The translations under genes were made by a program, and so were the position numbers. Below, one piece after another: positions 1-6,909 of a stretch of 11,549 nucleotides of DNA. The DNA is from DASZHA01 sp035938265 (GTDB lineage: Bacteria > Chloroflexota > Dormibacteria > DASZGP01), in contig DASZHA010000102.1 of the NCBI GenBank assembly GCA_035938265.1, positions 1 through 11,549 of the forward strand, in the 5' to 3' direction. Positions within the stretch are counted from its first letter, which is position 1; each line of letters begins with the position of its first letter. The notes beneath the pieces were generated by a model. That model ran no database searches. It was not told the origin of the DNA and saw nothing but the letters and a program-made list of their open reading frames with translations.

Positions 1-2098
1 CGCTCAGCCCAGGGCCGCGCCGCTCGCCGAACTCCTTCAGCAGGACGTAAACGGAGCCCAGGTTCGGCGCGTTGGCGCTCAAGATCAGCGACTGGCCGGA
101 GACGCCCACTGTGTGCGCGACCCCCGGCGTGTCGCGGGCCAGCGCTTCGACGTGGGCCACGACTTTTTGCGTCCGGTCGGCGGCGGCAGAGTCCGGCAGC
201 TGGACGTTGAGGAGCAGATACCCCTTATCCTGCTGCGGGACGAAGCCGGTGGGGGCGCGGGTGAACAGGAAGTAGGTCAGCACCAGCAGGCCGGCGTAGG
301 CCAGCGGGGCGACCAGGCTGGCGCGCAGTAATCCGCCCACCAGCCGTACGTACAGGGCCGTGCTCTTGTCGAAGGCCCAGTTGAAGAGCCGGAAGGGCCA
401 GCCGAGCACCAGGTCCAGCAGCCAGGTGAGCGGGTCCTTCTTCGCCCCGCGCGGCCGCAGCAGGATGGCCGCCAGGGCCGGGCTCAGCGTCAGCGAGTTG
501 AACGCCGAGATCACCGTCGAGGCGGCGATGGTCACCGCGAACTGGCGGAAGAACTGCCCAGTGATGCCGGAGATGAAGGCGCAGGGCACGAACACGGCGC
601 ACAGCACCAGCGCCACCGCGATGACCGGCCCGGTCACCTCGTCCATGGCCTTGCGCGCCGCCTCGCGCGGCGGCAGGCCGTGCTCCAGCCAGCGCTCGAC
701 GTTCTCGACCACCACGATGGCGTCATCGACCACGATGCCGATGGCCAGCACCAGCCCGAACAGCGACAGGTTGTTGAGCGAATAGCGGAGGGCGGCCATG
801 ACGGCGAAGGTGCCGACGACGGCGACGGGGACGGCGACCAGCGGGATGAGGGCCGACCGCCAGTTCTGCAGGAACACCAGCACCACGACGGCCACCAGGA
901 TCAGCGCGTCGCGCAGGGTGGAGAAGACCTCGCTGACCGACTCGCGGATGAACGGCGTGGTGTCGTAGACGATCTGGTAATCCAGCCCCTCGGGGAAGCT
1001 GCTCTTCAGCTCCTCCATCTTGTCGTAGACGCCCTTGGCGGTGTCGAGCGCGTTGGAGCCGGGTAGCTGGTAGACCGACAGGGCCACCGACGGCTTGCCG
1101 TCGAGCGTGCTGTTCTGCCCGTACTGCTGGGACCCCAGCTCGACACGCGGCCTCCCCTCGGGCGTCCGGGTCACCACGTCGCGCAGGCGGACGACGGCGG
1201 CGGACTGCGGCGTCGGGCCGCTCTGGCCGGCGGTGCCGCTCAGGCCCCCCAGGCCGGTCTGGCCGCCCGGGCCGGCGACCCCCAGGGCGGTCGAGCCGGT
1301 CGGCGACGGCTGCACCAGTGGGTTGCCCTGGGCAGCCTTGAGGATGATGTCCCCGAACTGCTCCGGGGTGGTGAGCCGGCCCAGCGTGTTGATGGTCAGC
1401 TGGAACTGCTGGCCCTTCGGGGCCGGCGGCTGCCCGATCTGCCCGGCGGCGACCTGTAAGTTCTGCTGAGCGATGGCCGTCACCACGTCCATGGCGTCGA
1501 GGCCGAGGGCCGCCAGCCGGTTCGGGTCGAGCCAGGCGCGCAGGCTGTAGTCGCGCTGGCCGAGGTAGGTGAGGCCGGCCACGCCGGGGAGCCGGCCCAG
1601 CTCGTCCTTGACGTAGATGGTCGCGTAGTTGCTGAGGAAGAGGCTGTTATAGCGGCCGTCCGGCGAGATCAGGTTGACGATCATCAGGGTGCTGGGCGAC
1701 ATCTTGCGGACGTTGATGCCCTCGGTCTGCACCAGCGGCGGGATGACGGGCAGCGCCAGCGAGACGCGGTTCTGCACCAGCACCTGCGCCATGTTCGAGT
1801 CCATGCCCAGCTTGAAGGTCACGGTGAGGGTGTACGTGCCGTCGTTGGTGGACGTGGAGGACATGTACATCATGCCCTCGACGCCGGAGACCTGCTCCTC
1901 GATGGGGGCGGCCACCGTGTCGCGCACCGTCTGGGCGTTGGCGCCCGGGTAGACCGCCGTCACCAGCACGGTGGGCGGCGTCACCTCCGGGTACTGCGCC
2001 ACCGGCAGCGTGAACACCGCCACGCCCCCCGCCAGCACAAACACGATGGACAGGACCGAGGCGAAGATCGGCCGGTCGATGAAGAAGTGGGAAATCAC
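1..2098 (-). CDS. HAE1/AcrB-type RND efflux permease, tandem paralogue (3' end outside window)
   Basis: The first 699 codons of a second HAE1-type permease, paralogous to its upstream neighbour. The start is GTG at 2098-2096, chosen because it gives the canonical ISHFFIDRPIFA N-terminus and overlaps the preceding TGA as GTGA; no in-frame ATG fits. Visible parts are TM1 (about 9-31), the first porter and docking region to about 385 with a 46-residue Gly/Pro/Thr-rich insert at about 256-301, TM2-TM6 (about 395-550) including D458 and D459 in TM4, TM7, and the APTGFVPQQDKG motif opening the second porter domain. About 350 residues, including TM8-TM12 and the TM10 lysine, are cut off, so full proton-relay competence cannot be judged. 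An extra loop of about eight residues (VTRTPEGRPR) separates RLRDV from VELG, absent in its neighbour. The membrane-domain DNA is nearly identical to that of the upstream permease. The two could act as separate pumps or as a mixed trimer like MdtBC. Confidence 0.94.
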   Translation of the reverse strand, partial: MISHFFIDRPIFASVLSIVFVLAGGVAVFTLPVAQYPEVTPPTVLVTAVYPGANAQTVRDTVAAPIEEQVSGVEGMMYMSSTSTNDGTYTLTVTFKLGMDSNMAQVLVQNRVSLALPVIPPLVQTEGINVRKMSPSTLMIVNLISPDGRYNSLFLSNYATIYVKDELGRLPGVAGLTYLGQRDYSLRAWLDPNRLAALGLDAMDVVTAIAQQNLQVAAGQIGQPPAPKGQQFQLTINTLGRLTTPEQFGDIILKAAQGNPLVQPSPTGSTALGVAGPGGQTGLGGLSGTAGQSGPTPQSAAVVRLRDVVTRTPEGRPRVELGSQQYGQNSTLDGKPSVALSVYQLPGSNALDTAKGVYDKMEELKSSFPEGLDYQIVYDTTPFIRESVSEVFSTLRDALILVAVVVLVFLQNWRSALIPLVAVPVAVVGTFAVMAALRYSLNNLSLFGLVLAIGIVVDDAIVVVENVERWLEHGLPPREAARKAMDEVTGPVIAVALVLCAVFVPCAFISGITGQFFRQFAVTIAASTVISAFNSLTLSPALAAILLRPRGAKKDPLTWLLDLVLGWPFRLFNWAFDKSTALYVRLVGGLLRASLVAPLAYAGLLVLTYFLFTRAPTGFVPQQDKGYLLLNVQLPDSAAADRTQKVVAHVEALARDTPGVAHTVGVSGQSLILSANAPNLGSVYVLLKEFGERRGPGLS
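464..899. repeat. Paralogous tract in permease 3, near-identical copy of 3973-4408
   Basis: Aligned without gaps at a constant offset of 3509 bases, this stretch of the last permease gene differs from the upstream permease at about 23 of 436 positions by hand count (about 95 percent identity). Perfect runs include 660-763 (104 bases), 486-559 (74 bases) and 561-621 (61 bases). It encodes TM2-TM6, including the Asp-Asp pair. The neighbouring porter domains are much less alike, so identity is concentrated here. Confidence 0.88.
1198..1333 (-). other. Short Gly/Pro/Thr-rich insert in permease 3 (residues about 256-301)
   Basis: About 46 residues between IILKA and AVVRLRDV, at exactly the same turn where permease 2 carries its much longer insert. 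The composition is Gly, Pro, Thr, Ser, Gln and Leu, with GQTGLGGLSGTAGQSGP as its core. It contains no Met, unlike the insert of the neighbour. Confidence 0.8.
2095..2098 (-). other. GTGA stop/start overlap between permeases 2 and 3
   Basis: The GTG start of permease 3 (2098-2096) overlaps the TGA of permease 2 (2097-2095). Only a weak purine run (GGGGGG, on the minus strand just upstream) could serve as ribosome site, so translation probably depends on ribosomes finishing permease 2. Confidence 0.88.
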
Positions 2099-5000
2099 GT
2101 AGGTTGCCCCCCGGTTGGTTCTTCAGGAGGGGCCTGAGGCGCCCGCCGGCGCACCACCCGCGCCAGCGCCAGGACCAGAAGGCCGCCAAGGACCGCCGCG
2201 GTACCGCCGATCACCGCCTCCCACAGCGGGCTCAGGTGAGTAACCCGGGCCAGCAGGAAGCCGGCGGCGAGCCCCGACAGCCCACCCGCCAGGGGGGAGC
2301 CGACGCGCCGGATGGCGCCGGATGCGAACAGCCGCGTTTCGCCCAGCCCCTGGAGGACGTAGAAGAAGGCCGGCGTCAGGAAGATGCCGAACAGCGTCAC
2401 CCCCAGCATGCCGCTGAACACCGCCGTCCCCAGTGACCGCCGCATCTCCGCGCCGGCCCCCGTGGCGACGACCAAGGGGACCACGCCCAGGATGAACGCG
2501 AACGACGTCATCAGGATCGGCCGCAGCCGCAGCCGCGATGCCTCCACCGTCGCCTCGAAGCGTGGCTTGCCCTCCTGCTGGGTCTGCTTGGCGAACTCGA
2601 CGATGAGGATGGCGTTCTTGCAGGCCAGCCCGACCAGCACTACCAGGCCGATCTGCACGAAGATGTCCACGGACTTGTGGGTGAACAGCACCCCCGCGAC
2701 CGAGCAGAGCAGGCACAGCGGCACCACCAGGATGACCGCCAGCGGCAGCGCCCAGCTCTCGTACAGGGCGGCCAGGGCCAGGAAGACGCAAACGACCGCC
2801 AGCGCGAACACGTACATCGCCGTGTTGCCCGCCCGGATCTGCATGAACATGATCTCGGTCCACTCCCCCTGCATTGAAATCGGCAGGGACTCGTGGGACA
2901 GGCGGTCGATCTCCTGGATGGCGGTGCCGGTGCTGGCGCCCGGGGCCAGGCTGCCGGTGACGGTCGCGGCGGTGGCGAGGTTGTAGCGCGTGACGTAGAC
3001 CGGGCCGCCGACCTCGCGCGGTTTGACCAGGGTGCCCAGCAGGACCATCTGCCCCGACTGGTTGCGCACCTGGAGCAGGTTGATGTCCTCGACCCGGTTG
3101 CGGTACCTGGCGTCCGCCTGGACGGTCACTTGCCAGTAGCGGCCGAACTCGTTGAAGCTGGTGACGTAGAGCGAGCCCAGGTTGGTCCCCATGGTCTGGT
3201 TGACGTCCAGCAGCGACACGCCCAGGGAGGCGACCTTGGCCCGGTCGATGTCGGCGAAGATCTGCGGGGTGTTGGAGCGGAACTGGGTGGACGCGCCGGC
3301 TAGGGCGGGGTTGGCCTTCAGCTTGGCGACCAGGGCGTCCGTCTGGCGCTGCAAGGCCGCCGGCCCGAGGCCGCCCCGGTCCTCGACCATGTATTTGAAG
3401 CCGCCCGCGACGCTGAGGCCCGGGATCGCCGGCGCCCCGAAGGCGATCACCTGGGCGTCCTTGATCTCGCGGGCCCAGGCCGCCCGCAGCCGGGCGATGA
3501 TGGCGGGGCTGCTCATCTCGGGGCTCGTCCGCTTGGCGAACGGCTCCAGGACGACGAACATCGTCGCGAAAGTGGGGCTGTTGGCCTGGAGCACGAACGA
3601 CGTGCCCGAGATCGCGATCGTGTGGGCCACGCCCTTCGTCCGGCGGGCGATGGACTCGATCTGGGCCACGGCCTCCTTGGTCCGCTCCAGCGACGCCGAG
3701 TCGGGCAACTGGATGGTACAGATGATCCGGCCCTGGTCCTGCTGCGGGACGAAGCCGGCGGGCGCCGCCCGGAAGGCCCACCAGGTCAGCACCAGCAGGC
3801 CGCCGTAGACCAGCAGGACGAGCAAGTTGACCCGCAGCAGCCGGCCCACCACCCAGCCGTAGCCCGCGGTCCCCTTGCCGAAGGCCCAGTTGAAGAGCCG
3901 GAAGAACCAGCCAAGCGCCTTGTCCAGCAGCCAGGCGAGAGGGTCGCGGCGGGCGCCGTGCGGTTTCAGGAGGATGGCGGCCAGGGCCGGGCTGAGCGTC
4001 AGCGAGTTGAACGCCGAGATCACCGTCGAGGCGGCGATGGTCACCGCGAACTGGCGGAAGAACTGCCCCGTGATGCCGGAGATGAAGGCGCAGGGCACGA
4101 ACACGGCGCACAGCACCAGCGCCACCGCGACCACCGGCCCGGTCACCTCGTCCATCGCGCGCCGGGCGGCCTCGCGCGGCGGCAGGCCGTGCTCCAGCCA
4201 GCGCTCGACGTTCTCGACCACCACGATGGCGTCATCGACCACGATGCCGATGGCCAGCACCAGCCCGAACAGGGAGACGTTGTTCAGGCTGAAGCCGAGG
4301 GCGGCCATGACGGCGAAGGTGCCGACGACGGCGACGGGGACGGCGGCCAGCGGGATGAGGGCCGACCGCCAGTTCTGCAGGAACACCAGCACCACGACGG
4401 CCACCAGCGCCACCGCCTCCAGCAGCGTATGCACGACGTCGGCGACCGACTCGCGGATGAACGGCGTGGTGTCGTAGGCGATCTGGTAGTCCACCCCCTC
4501 CGGGAAGTCGGCCTTCAGCTCCTCCATCTTGGCCCGGACCCGGTCGGCGACGTCCAGCGCGTTGGTGCCGGGGAGCTGAAAGATGGCCAGGCCCACAGAC
4601 GGGCGGCCGTCGAAGAGGCAGGCGAGGCTGTAATTCTGGGCGCCCAGCTCGACGCGGCCCACGTCGCGCAGCCGGACGATGCCGACCGCCGGGCGGGCCT
4701 GCCCGCGGCCCATGGCCGTGGCGCTGAGCACGCCGTTCTTCCCGGCAACGCCGGGCGTCGCGCCGGGGACCGACGGCCCGCCCCCCAGGCCGGTCGGGCC
4801 CCCGCCGATCGCGGTGGCTGTGGCCCCACCGCCGGTCATGGCGCCGCCGACGCTCTGGGCGCCCCCGGCCGTCGTCCCCCCGCCCGAGGTCATCCCCACC
4901 CCGGTCGTGCCGGCCATGGCGCTGCCGGTCATCCCGGTCGTCATGCCGGTCTCGAAGGCCATGCCCGTCGCCGTGGTGCCACCCGTGGCGTTGCCGTAGG

Positions 5001-5928
5001 CCGAGGTACTCAACGTGGTGTTGCCGATGGTCATGCCGGCCATCGGCCCGAGCGTGGTCCCGCCGGTGTCGAGGGGCCCGGTGCTGCCGCCGGCGGGCAG
5101 GCCGTTGGTGCCCGGCGAGGGCGCGGGGGCGGCGCCGGCCGTCGGGGGCGGCTGGCCCAGGTCGGCCTTGACGATGAGGTCGCCGAACTGCTCCGTGGTG
5201 GTGAGGCGGCCCAGGGCGTCGATAGGCAGCTCGAACGGCTGCGCCCGGCTGGACGGCGGCTGGCCCAGCGCCCCGGCGGGGGCGTCGAGGTTCTGGTTGC
5301 GGATGGCGTTGGCCACGTCGAGGACGGTCATGTTCAGCGACGCCAGCTTCTGCGGGTCGAGCCAGGCGCGGATGCTGTAGTTGCCCACCCCCTGGTAGTT
5401 GATCTGCGAAACCCCCTCGATGCGGAGCAGCTCGTCCAGGACGTGGATGGTGGCGTAGTTGCTCAGGTAGACGTCGTCGTAGCGGCCGTCCGGCGAGTAG
5501 AAGTTGATGATGTTCAGGATGTCGGGCGTCTTCTTGCGGATGGTGATGCCCTGGTTCTGGACCGAGGTCGGCAGCAGCGGCATGGCCTGCTGCACGCGGT
5601 TCTGGACCATGACCAGGGCCGTGTTCAGGTCCGTGCCGATGTCGAAGGTGACGGTCAGCGTGTAGGAGCCGTCGTTGCCCATCTGCGAGGCCATGTAGAG
5701 CATGCCCTCGACGCCGTTGACCTGCTGCTCGATCGGCGCCGCCACCGTGTCGGCCACCACCTGGGCGCTGGCCCCCGGGTAGAAGATCGAAACGGTCACC
5801 GCGGGCGGGGTGACCGGCGGGTACTGGGCCAGCGGCAGGGAGAGCAGCGCGATCCCGCCCGTGAGGGTGATGAAGATGGACAGCACCGCCGCGAAGATCG
5901 GCCGGTCGATGAAGAACCGCGAGATCAT
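2095..5928 (-). CDS. HAE1/AcrB-type RND efflux permease with large low-complexity insert
   Basis: Inner-membrane proton-driven efflux permease of the hydrophobe/amphiphile class. At 1277 residues it is about 230 longer than AcrB-type proteins. The canonical start (MISRFFIDRPIFA) fixes the ATG, although the upstream GGTGGG is a weak ribosome site. Order: TM1 about 8-30; first porter and docking region about 35-490, interrupted by a Gly/Thr/Ala/Met-rich insert at about 258-415; TM2-TM6 about 495-655; TM7 about 700-720; GFVPQQDQG at 725-733 and second porter region to about 1030; TM8-TM12 about 1035-1195; then an 80-residue tail with two extra hydrophobic stretches. The proton-relay residues are present: D565 and D566 in TM4, K1104 in TM10, and R1134 and T1141 matching AcrB R971 and T978. 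It therefore looks functional despite the insert. It starts 13 bases after the dehydrogenase and ends in a GTGA overlap with the next permease. The substrate is not predictable from the sequence. Confidence 0.95.
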   Translation of the reverse strand: MISRFFIDRPIFAAVLSIFITLTGGIALLSLPLAQYPPVTPPAVTVSIFYPGASAQVVADTVAAPIEQQVNGVEGMLYMASQMGNDGSYTLTVTFDIGTDLNTALVMVQNRVQQAMPLLPTSVQNQGITIRKKTPDILNIINFYSPDGRYDDVYLSNYATIHVLDELLRIEGVSQINYQGVGNYSIRAWLDPQKLASLNMTVLDVANAIRNQNLDAPAGALGQPPSSRAQPFELPIDALGRLTTTEQFGDLIVKADLGQPPPTAGAAPAPSPGTNGLPAGGSTGPLDTGGTTLGPMAGMTIGNTTLSTSAYGNATGGTTATGMAFETGMTTGMTGSAMAGTTGVGMTSGGGTTAGGAQSVGGAMTGGGATATAIGGGPTGLGGGPSVPGATPGVAGKNGVLSATAMGRGQARPAVGIVRLRDVGRVELGAQNYSLACLFDGRPSVGLAIFQLPGTNALDVADRVRAKMEELKADFPEGVDYQIAYDTTPFIRESVADVVHTLLEAVALVAVVVLVFLQNWRSALIPLAAVPVAVVGTFAVMAALGFSLNNVSLFGLVLAIGIVVDDAIVVVENVERWLEHGLPPREAARRAMDEVTGPVVAVALVLCAVFVPCAFISGITGQFFRQFAVTIAASTVISAFNSLTLSPALAAILLKPHGARRDPLAWLLDKALGWFFRLFNWAFGKGTAGYGWVVGRLLRVNLLVLLVYGGLLVLTWWAFRAAPAGFVPQQDQGRIICTIQLPDSASLERTKEAVAQIESIARRTKGVAHTIAISGTSFVLQANSPTFATMFVVLEPFAKRTSPEMSSPAIIARLRAAWAREIKDAQVIAFGAPAIPGLSVAGGFKYMVEDRGGLGPAALQRQTDALVAKLKANPALAGASTQFRSNTPQIFADIDRAKVASLGVSLLDVNQTMGTNLGSLYVTSFNEFGRYWQVTVQADARYRNRVEDINLLQVRNQSGQMVLLGTLVKPREVGGPVYVTRYNLATAATVTGSLAPGASTGTAIQEIDRLSHESLPISMQGEWTEIMFMQIRAGNTAMYVFALAVVCVFLALAALYESWALPLAVILVVPLCLLCSVAGVLFTHKSVDIFVQIGLVVLVGLACKNAILIVEFAKQTQQEGKPRFEATVEASRLRLRPILMTSFAFILGVVPLVVATGAGAEMRRSLGTAVFSGMLGVTLFGIFLTPAFFYVLQGLGETRLFASGAIRRVGSPLAGGLSGLAAGFLLARVTHLSPLWEAVIGGTAAVLGGLLVLALARVVRRRAPQAPPEEPTGGQPT
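2098..2331 (-). other. C-terminal extension of permease 2 with two extra hydrophobic stretches
   Basis: After TM12 (which ends near FFYVLQGLGE) AcrB-type permeases normally stop within about 10-20 residues. Here 78 more follow, with hydrophobic stretches at about 1212-1228 (PLAGGLSGLAAGFLLA) and 1236-1260 (GGTAAVLGGLLVLALARVV), then a basic RRR and a Pro/Glu-rich end. They could be a two-helix hairpin returning the C-terminus to the cytoplasm. Confidence 0.7.
3973..4408. repeat. Paralogous tract in permease 2, near-identical copy of 464-899
   Basis: Partner copy of the tract in the downstream permease, in direct orientation. The perfect 104-base run lies at 4169-4272 here. Synonymous positions are also conserved, which points to recent duplication or gene conversion rather than only protein-level constraint. 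Confidence 0.88.
4684..5157 (-). other. Low-complexity Gly/Thr/Ala/Met-rich insert in permease 2 (residues about 258-415)
   Basis: This in-frame segment encodes about 158 residues lying between LIVKADL and VGIVRLRDV. AcrB has only a short turn (NQDGS) between the equivalent strands, within the part of the periplasmic head that docks toward TolC and the adaptor. It opens with a Pro/Ala-rich stretch, continues with repeats of the kind TGMTTGMTG and GGGTTAGG, and contains about nine methionines, no cysteine and almost no charged residues. It is probably disordered. The reading frame is uninterrupted and both flanks match the family, so this is a real insertion and not a frameshift. Confidence 0.85.
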
Positions 5929-5941
5929 GGCAGCCCACCGT

Positions 5942-6874
5942 TCATGCGCCGCCGTCTGTGCGCGGGTTGCTCTCGGCCGAGGGCGGTGGCCGGAGCCCAG
6001 CCGCTTCGGACACTTCGCCCGCCAGACCGGTCCAATCGAGGTCGCCCCGCCCCTTGGCCGCCGCGGCCAGGAAGTGGTCGTGCAGCAAGCCGGCGAGCGG
6101 CATGGGCACGAGACTGGAGGCGGCCGTCTGTCGCACCAGGCTGACGTCTTTCAGGCCCAGCGACAGCTTGAACAGGGCGGGCTGGTAGCGCTGCTCCGCG
6201 ATCAGCCCGGCGTAGTTCCGGTAAGCCGGGCAGTCGAAGAGGGTTTGCACCAGCAGGTCGGCCAGGTGACGGCGTTCGATGCCGTTCTTCTCGGCCAGGG
6301 TGAAGGCCTCGGCCATGGCCTCGATCGCGGCGGCCAGCAGGAAATTGCAGGCCAGCTTGACCACGTTGGCCGCCCCGGGGTCTTCGCCCAGGTCGAACAC
6401 CCCCTGGCCCAGGGCGCGCAGCGCCGGCCATGCCCGTTCCTTGGCCTCGGCCGGCCCCGAGACGAAGATCCAGAGCTTGGCGGCCGCGGCGGCATCCGGA
6501 CGGCCCAGCACCGGCGCCGCCAGGTAGGTGACCCCGTAGTGCTTGTGGCCCTCGGCCAGGCGCCGCGACGTCGCGGGCGCTACCGTGCTGGCGGAGACGT
6601 GAATGCCTCCGGGGCCGAGCCGGCGCAGCAGTTCATGGCTGGCCCCGACCACCTCCTCCAACACCCGGTCATTGGCCAGCGAGCTGATGACCAGGGCGCC
6701 GGCTTCCGCCACCTCCTCCGGGCGAGGCACGCTCGTCGCGCCCTCGGCGGCCAGCGCGGCGGCCCGTGCGGGGGTGCGGTCCCAGACGCGGACGGCGTAG
6801 CCTGCCTTGAGCAGGTTGGCGGCCATGGGCTGGCCCATGTTGCCGAGGCCCACAAACCCGAGAACGGGTCGCAT
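5942..6874 (-). CDS. NAD(P)-dependent beta-hydroxyacid dehydrogenase family protein (3-hydroxyisobutyrate dehydrogenase-like)
   Basis: Cytosolic oxidoreductase of 310 residues, the normal length of the family that includes 3-hydroxyisobutyrate, tartronate semialdehyde and GLYR-type glyoxylate reductases, and imine reductases. The Rossmann fold starts at residue 4 with the dinucleotide motif GFVGLGNMGQPMAANL. Strand 2 ends in WDRT (31-34); Arg33 after Asp32 could favour NADPH, but this is uncertain. The substrate-side motif is SASTVAP (94-100). The APVLGRPDAAAAAKLW stretch (120-135) departs from the classical DAPVSGG form and suggests a divergent subgroup. K173 in NVVKLACNF matches the catalytic lysine with N177 nearby, and the all-alpha C-terminal domain follows, with KD at 242-243. 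So the active site looks intact. It sits 35 bases after the adaptor and 13 bases before the next permease, inside a pump operon. It has the best ribosome binding site in the window. The substrate is unknown; a role in modifying the pumped compound is only a guess. Confidence 0.9.
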   Translation of the reverse strand: MRPVLGFVGLGNMGQPMAANLLKAGYAVRVWDRTPARAAALAAEGATSVPRPEEVAEAGALVISSLANDRVLEEVVGASHELLRRLGPGGIHVSASTVAPATSRRLAEGHKHYGVTYLAAPVLGRPDAAAAAKLWIFVSGPAEAKERAWPALRALGQGVFDLGEDPGAANVVKLACNFLLAAAIEAMAEAFTLAEKNGIERRHLADLLVQTLFDCPAYRNYAGLIAEQRYQPALFKLSLGLKDVSLVRQTAASSLVPMPLAGLLHDHFLAAAAKGRGDLDWTGLAGEVSEAAGLRPPPSAESNPRTDGGA

Positions 6875-6879
6875 CGGTA

Positions 6880-6884
6880 CTCCT
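6880..6884 (-). promoter_or_regulatory. Ribosome binding site of the dehydrogenase gene
   Basis: The minus strand reads AGAAGGAG, then TACCG, then ATG. The AGGAG core five bases before the start is the strongest Shine-Dalgarno match in the window and confirms this start. The 35-base gap it lies in shows no hairpin terminator or clear promoter. Confidence 0.8.
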
Positions 6885-6909
6885 TCTCACTCCGGTGTCG
6901 AATGGATTG

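Noticed and set aside
1647..2189. 180-codon minus-strand frame crossing the junction of permeases 2 and 3
   Set aside because: The phase does not match the RND motifs; the true frame starts at GTG 2098 and runs to the left edge.
2123..4111. 662-codon open frame on the minus strand in another phase of permease 2
   Set aside because: Arg/Pro/Gly-rich shadow frame within a gene whose true frame matches the family along its entire length.
3622..6144. 840-codon open frame on the plus strand opposite permease 2
   Set aside because: It is antisense to a well-supported permease and reads as His/Gly/Arg/Asp-rich low-complexity protein; GC-rich codon use removes stops from this frame.
6875..6909. Internal promoter or terminator in the longest gap
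   Set aside because: The 35 bases hold a ribosome site but no convincing -35/-10 pair and no hairpin with T-run.
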